Source of the DNA: Pelargonium tetragonum
Lineage: Eukaryota > Streptophyta > Magnoliopsida > Geraniales > Geraniaceae
Direction of reading: 5' to 3'
DNA length: 64,000 nucleotides
Assembly (NCBI GenBank): GCA_036897445.1
Contig: JAYMTL010000045.1
Coordinates: forward strand, 1 to 64,000
The notes below the pieces were generated by a model that saw nothing but the letters and a program-made list of their open reading frames with translations, was not told the origin of the DNA and did not search any database. Below, one piece after another: positions 62,401 to 64,000 of the stretch; position 1 is the first letter of the stretch; every line of letters starts with the position of its first letter. A program made the position numbers and the translations under genes.

Positions 62401-64000
62401 ATACTCGGGAGTAATAAAAATTTTTAAGTTTGCGTTGACTTGAGAATTCTAGAGTGAAGCCTAACAGCGGGAGCGCCCTTTTATATTAAATTGACTGAGT
62501 CTAAGACTCTTTCACCCGAGGAAAGTGGCTAAGTTATAAGAAAAAATTTTAGTAAACTAAGATTGTTTAAGTAATTTGTATTATCTATGGAACAGATAAA
62601 GGGGGTCTCCCGGTATTACATACATAAGGATTCAGTCCTGGCTAAGTAAGAGTGAAAATTCCCTTTATGGGTATGTACATAAACAAAGGGATTCCCGCCT
62701 GCAGTGGCATAGTAGAATCCGCTTTAGATCAAAAAGAGACTTTATAGTATAGAAAAGCTATGCTTCTTCCTCAGCTCCTGCACTCCTTAATTTAAGGCTT
62801 TCCTTTTAATAGGAGTGCCCCCGCATGTCCTGCGAGGCTCTATACTTTAATATGAGTAAGTTGAGTACCCGTTTCTAAAATCTTATGTCACTTCGTGGTG
62901 AAGGATAGCTTACCCCGCAGAAAGAATAGAGTGGCGGTACAAAAAAGTCCTAGATTGATCTCTTAGCTTAGTACAAGACACCGAAAACGACTAAACTTTT
63001 GTCCTGCAGAGGGTTAATCTCATTCCCGGTATTTGTCGGTAAAGAACACAAACCTAGTCTAAAGTTTTTCTACATTGCCTGTCCGGTAAAATTTTCAAAG
63101 GGGTGCCTCCTTAGGATCCATTCTTACTAGGGACATCTAGGGACTACTTTTACTCTTATAGAAACAAACTCTTACTTTCCGGAGCCTCTTATGGGAATCT
63201 AATTGTCTTACAAAAGGAACCTTATCCTTATATAATGAAATCAAAAGCAAGCAAGAAAGCTAACTACAGCTTTAGATACTTTATACTAAAGCAACAAGAA
63301 ACCCTAGAATTCCGGATTAGAATTCGAACAGGAAAGTCAGAACGACTTCTCAGGATATGGGTATAAAGGATGAGATCACAGGATCCTATAATGATTTTAA
63401 GAGGAGAGCTCTTAACTCTTTAAAAAGCATACAATTTAAATTCTTTGAATCTTGTATAAGTAGGAACGCGCTATCCCAAGAGGTGTTTCCCCAAATACAA
63501 ATATTGTAACCTTTCTCGCTCGACGAGGCCCATGCTAAAAAGTTCTTAATTATATAAGATGCCTTTTTGCTTAGCTTTACATATAAATCGAGGGGTTTTG
63601 ATCTCAAACTGGGAGAATCCTTTGACATTAATCCCTATTCCTTTCATTATTTGAGCGATATTGTATTGTTAGACACTCCTCTCGACTGAAAGGCAGAACC
63701 TTATAAGTTAAGTAGAGAACTTTTCTTATTCTGGACCGCTCACAAGAGTATCTGCTTTTTTATCTGGTAAAGATTGTTCTTGAACTAACACACACAAAAA
63801 CAAAAAGAAGTAATTAAGAGAGTTTTTAGGTTATCGAACTCTTATATACCATATTAAGAACCCCTATTAGCTGCCACAAGGTTTGTACTAATACGACTCC
63901 TCAATTCATAATAGGTATCCCTATTTATAAGGTTTCTGTAATTACTCCTACCACAAGTTTTGGTTAAGCTTTTTAAATGTCAATTCTAAAGTCTTTTTTT
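56405..64000. other. Gene-less stretch, nothing recognised
   Basis: The longest frame in the window, 133 codons at 61632-62033 minus, starts on ATG but has no motif, a bland Ser/Tyr/Ile/Leu-rich composition and background-like base use, so I do not call it. Frames at 57675-57860, 58752-58991 and 63386-63628 are also unsupported. A perfect 18 bp A/T palindrome lies at 58318-58335. Confidence 0.5.
58318..58335. repeat. 18 bp perfect A/T palindrome
   Basis: TATATAATATATTATATA reads the same on both strands and could form a small cruciform. Another A/T-rich stretch lies about 200 bp downstream (58520-58545). Whether it marks a replication or transcription site cannot be told from sequence. Confidence 0.5.

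Noticed and set aside
63889-63899. TAATACGACTC, matching the first 11 bases of the phage T7 promoter
   Set aside because: The rest of the promoter does not match and there is no phage context. An 11-base match is a plausible coincidence in 128 kb of strand.
1-64000. Long genes hidden by a reassigned stop codon
   Set aside because: TAA and TAG both look dense in every frame by eye, so reading one of them as an amino acid would probably not open long frames. I could not test every code by hand.

Overview
This 64 kb window is almost empty of recognisable genes. No reading frame on either strand encodes a protein family I can name. The longest open frame is about 133 codons. I estimate by hand that a random 64 kb sequence with G+C in the high 30s percent and normal stop codons would give about one frame of that size by chance. 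I recognise no ribosomal RNA, CRISPR array, insertion sequence, retroelement or virus-like element.

The informative signals are small. (1) Several decayed tRNA-like sequences keep the D-arm and T-loop core at canonical spacing but have lost pairing in the stems: two Lys(UUU)-like relics (5445-5512 minus, 56326-56404 plus), a Phe/Leu-like relic (13996-14070 minus), an unassigned one (53562-53632 minus) and a doubtful fifth (53749-53842 plus). Three of the five fall within 3 kb, at 53.5-56.4 kb. (2) Short dispersed repeats: a 32 bp pair 8.5 kb apart, a 16-mer in four copies, a 12-mer in five copies, and smaller families. (3) An unusual base signature over most of the window: CA/TG steps are scarce, AG/CT steps abundant, CTAG is not avoided, and near-palindromic words of the form GGANTCC, plus GAATTC, are several-fold over-represented by spot count. 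(4) Patches of 1-2 kb with sharply switching GC skew: G-rich at 21.1-22.7, 29.1-30.2 and 34.3-35.8 kb; C-rich at 26.1-27.2 and 44.2-45.0 kb.

Two places depart from the background. At 9.29-9.59 kb an island with normal CA/TG content carries a 101-codon frame. It lies between two imperfect direct repeats (8938-8989 and 9888-9935). At 51.95-52.34 kb a 127-codon ATG-started frame begins in similarly atypical sequence and would encode a basic, membrane-anchored protein. These are the only two coding candidates I list, both at low confidence.

The overall picture (non-coding DNA, bacterial-type tRNA relics, many short repeats, moderate A+T) best fits a bloated organelle genome, most likely a plant-type mitochondrial chromosome of the gene-poor, multi-chromosome kind. 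A bloated algal plastid genome or a nuclear copy of organelle DNA are alternatives. This assignment is inference. No conserved organelle gene is present to prove it, and I cannot name the organism. I did not find a convincing new functional system; the most unusual property is the word-level and dinucleotide composition itself.
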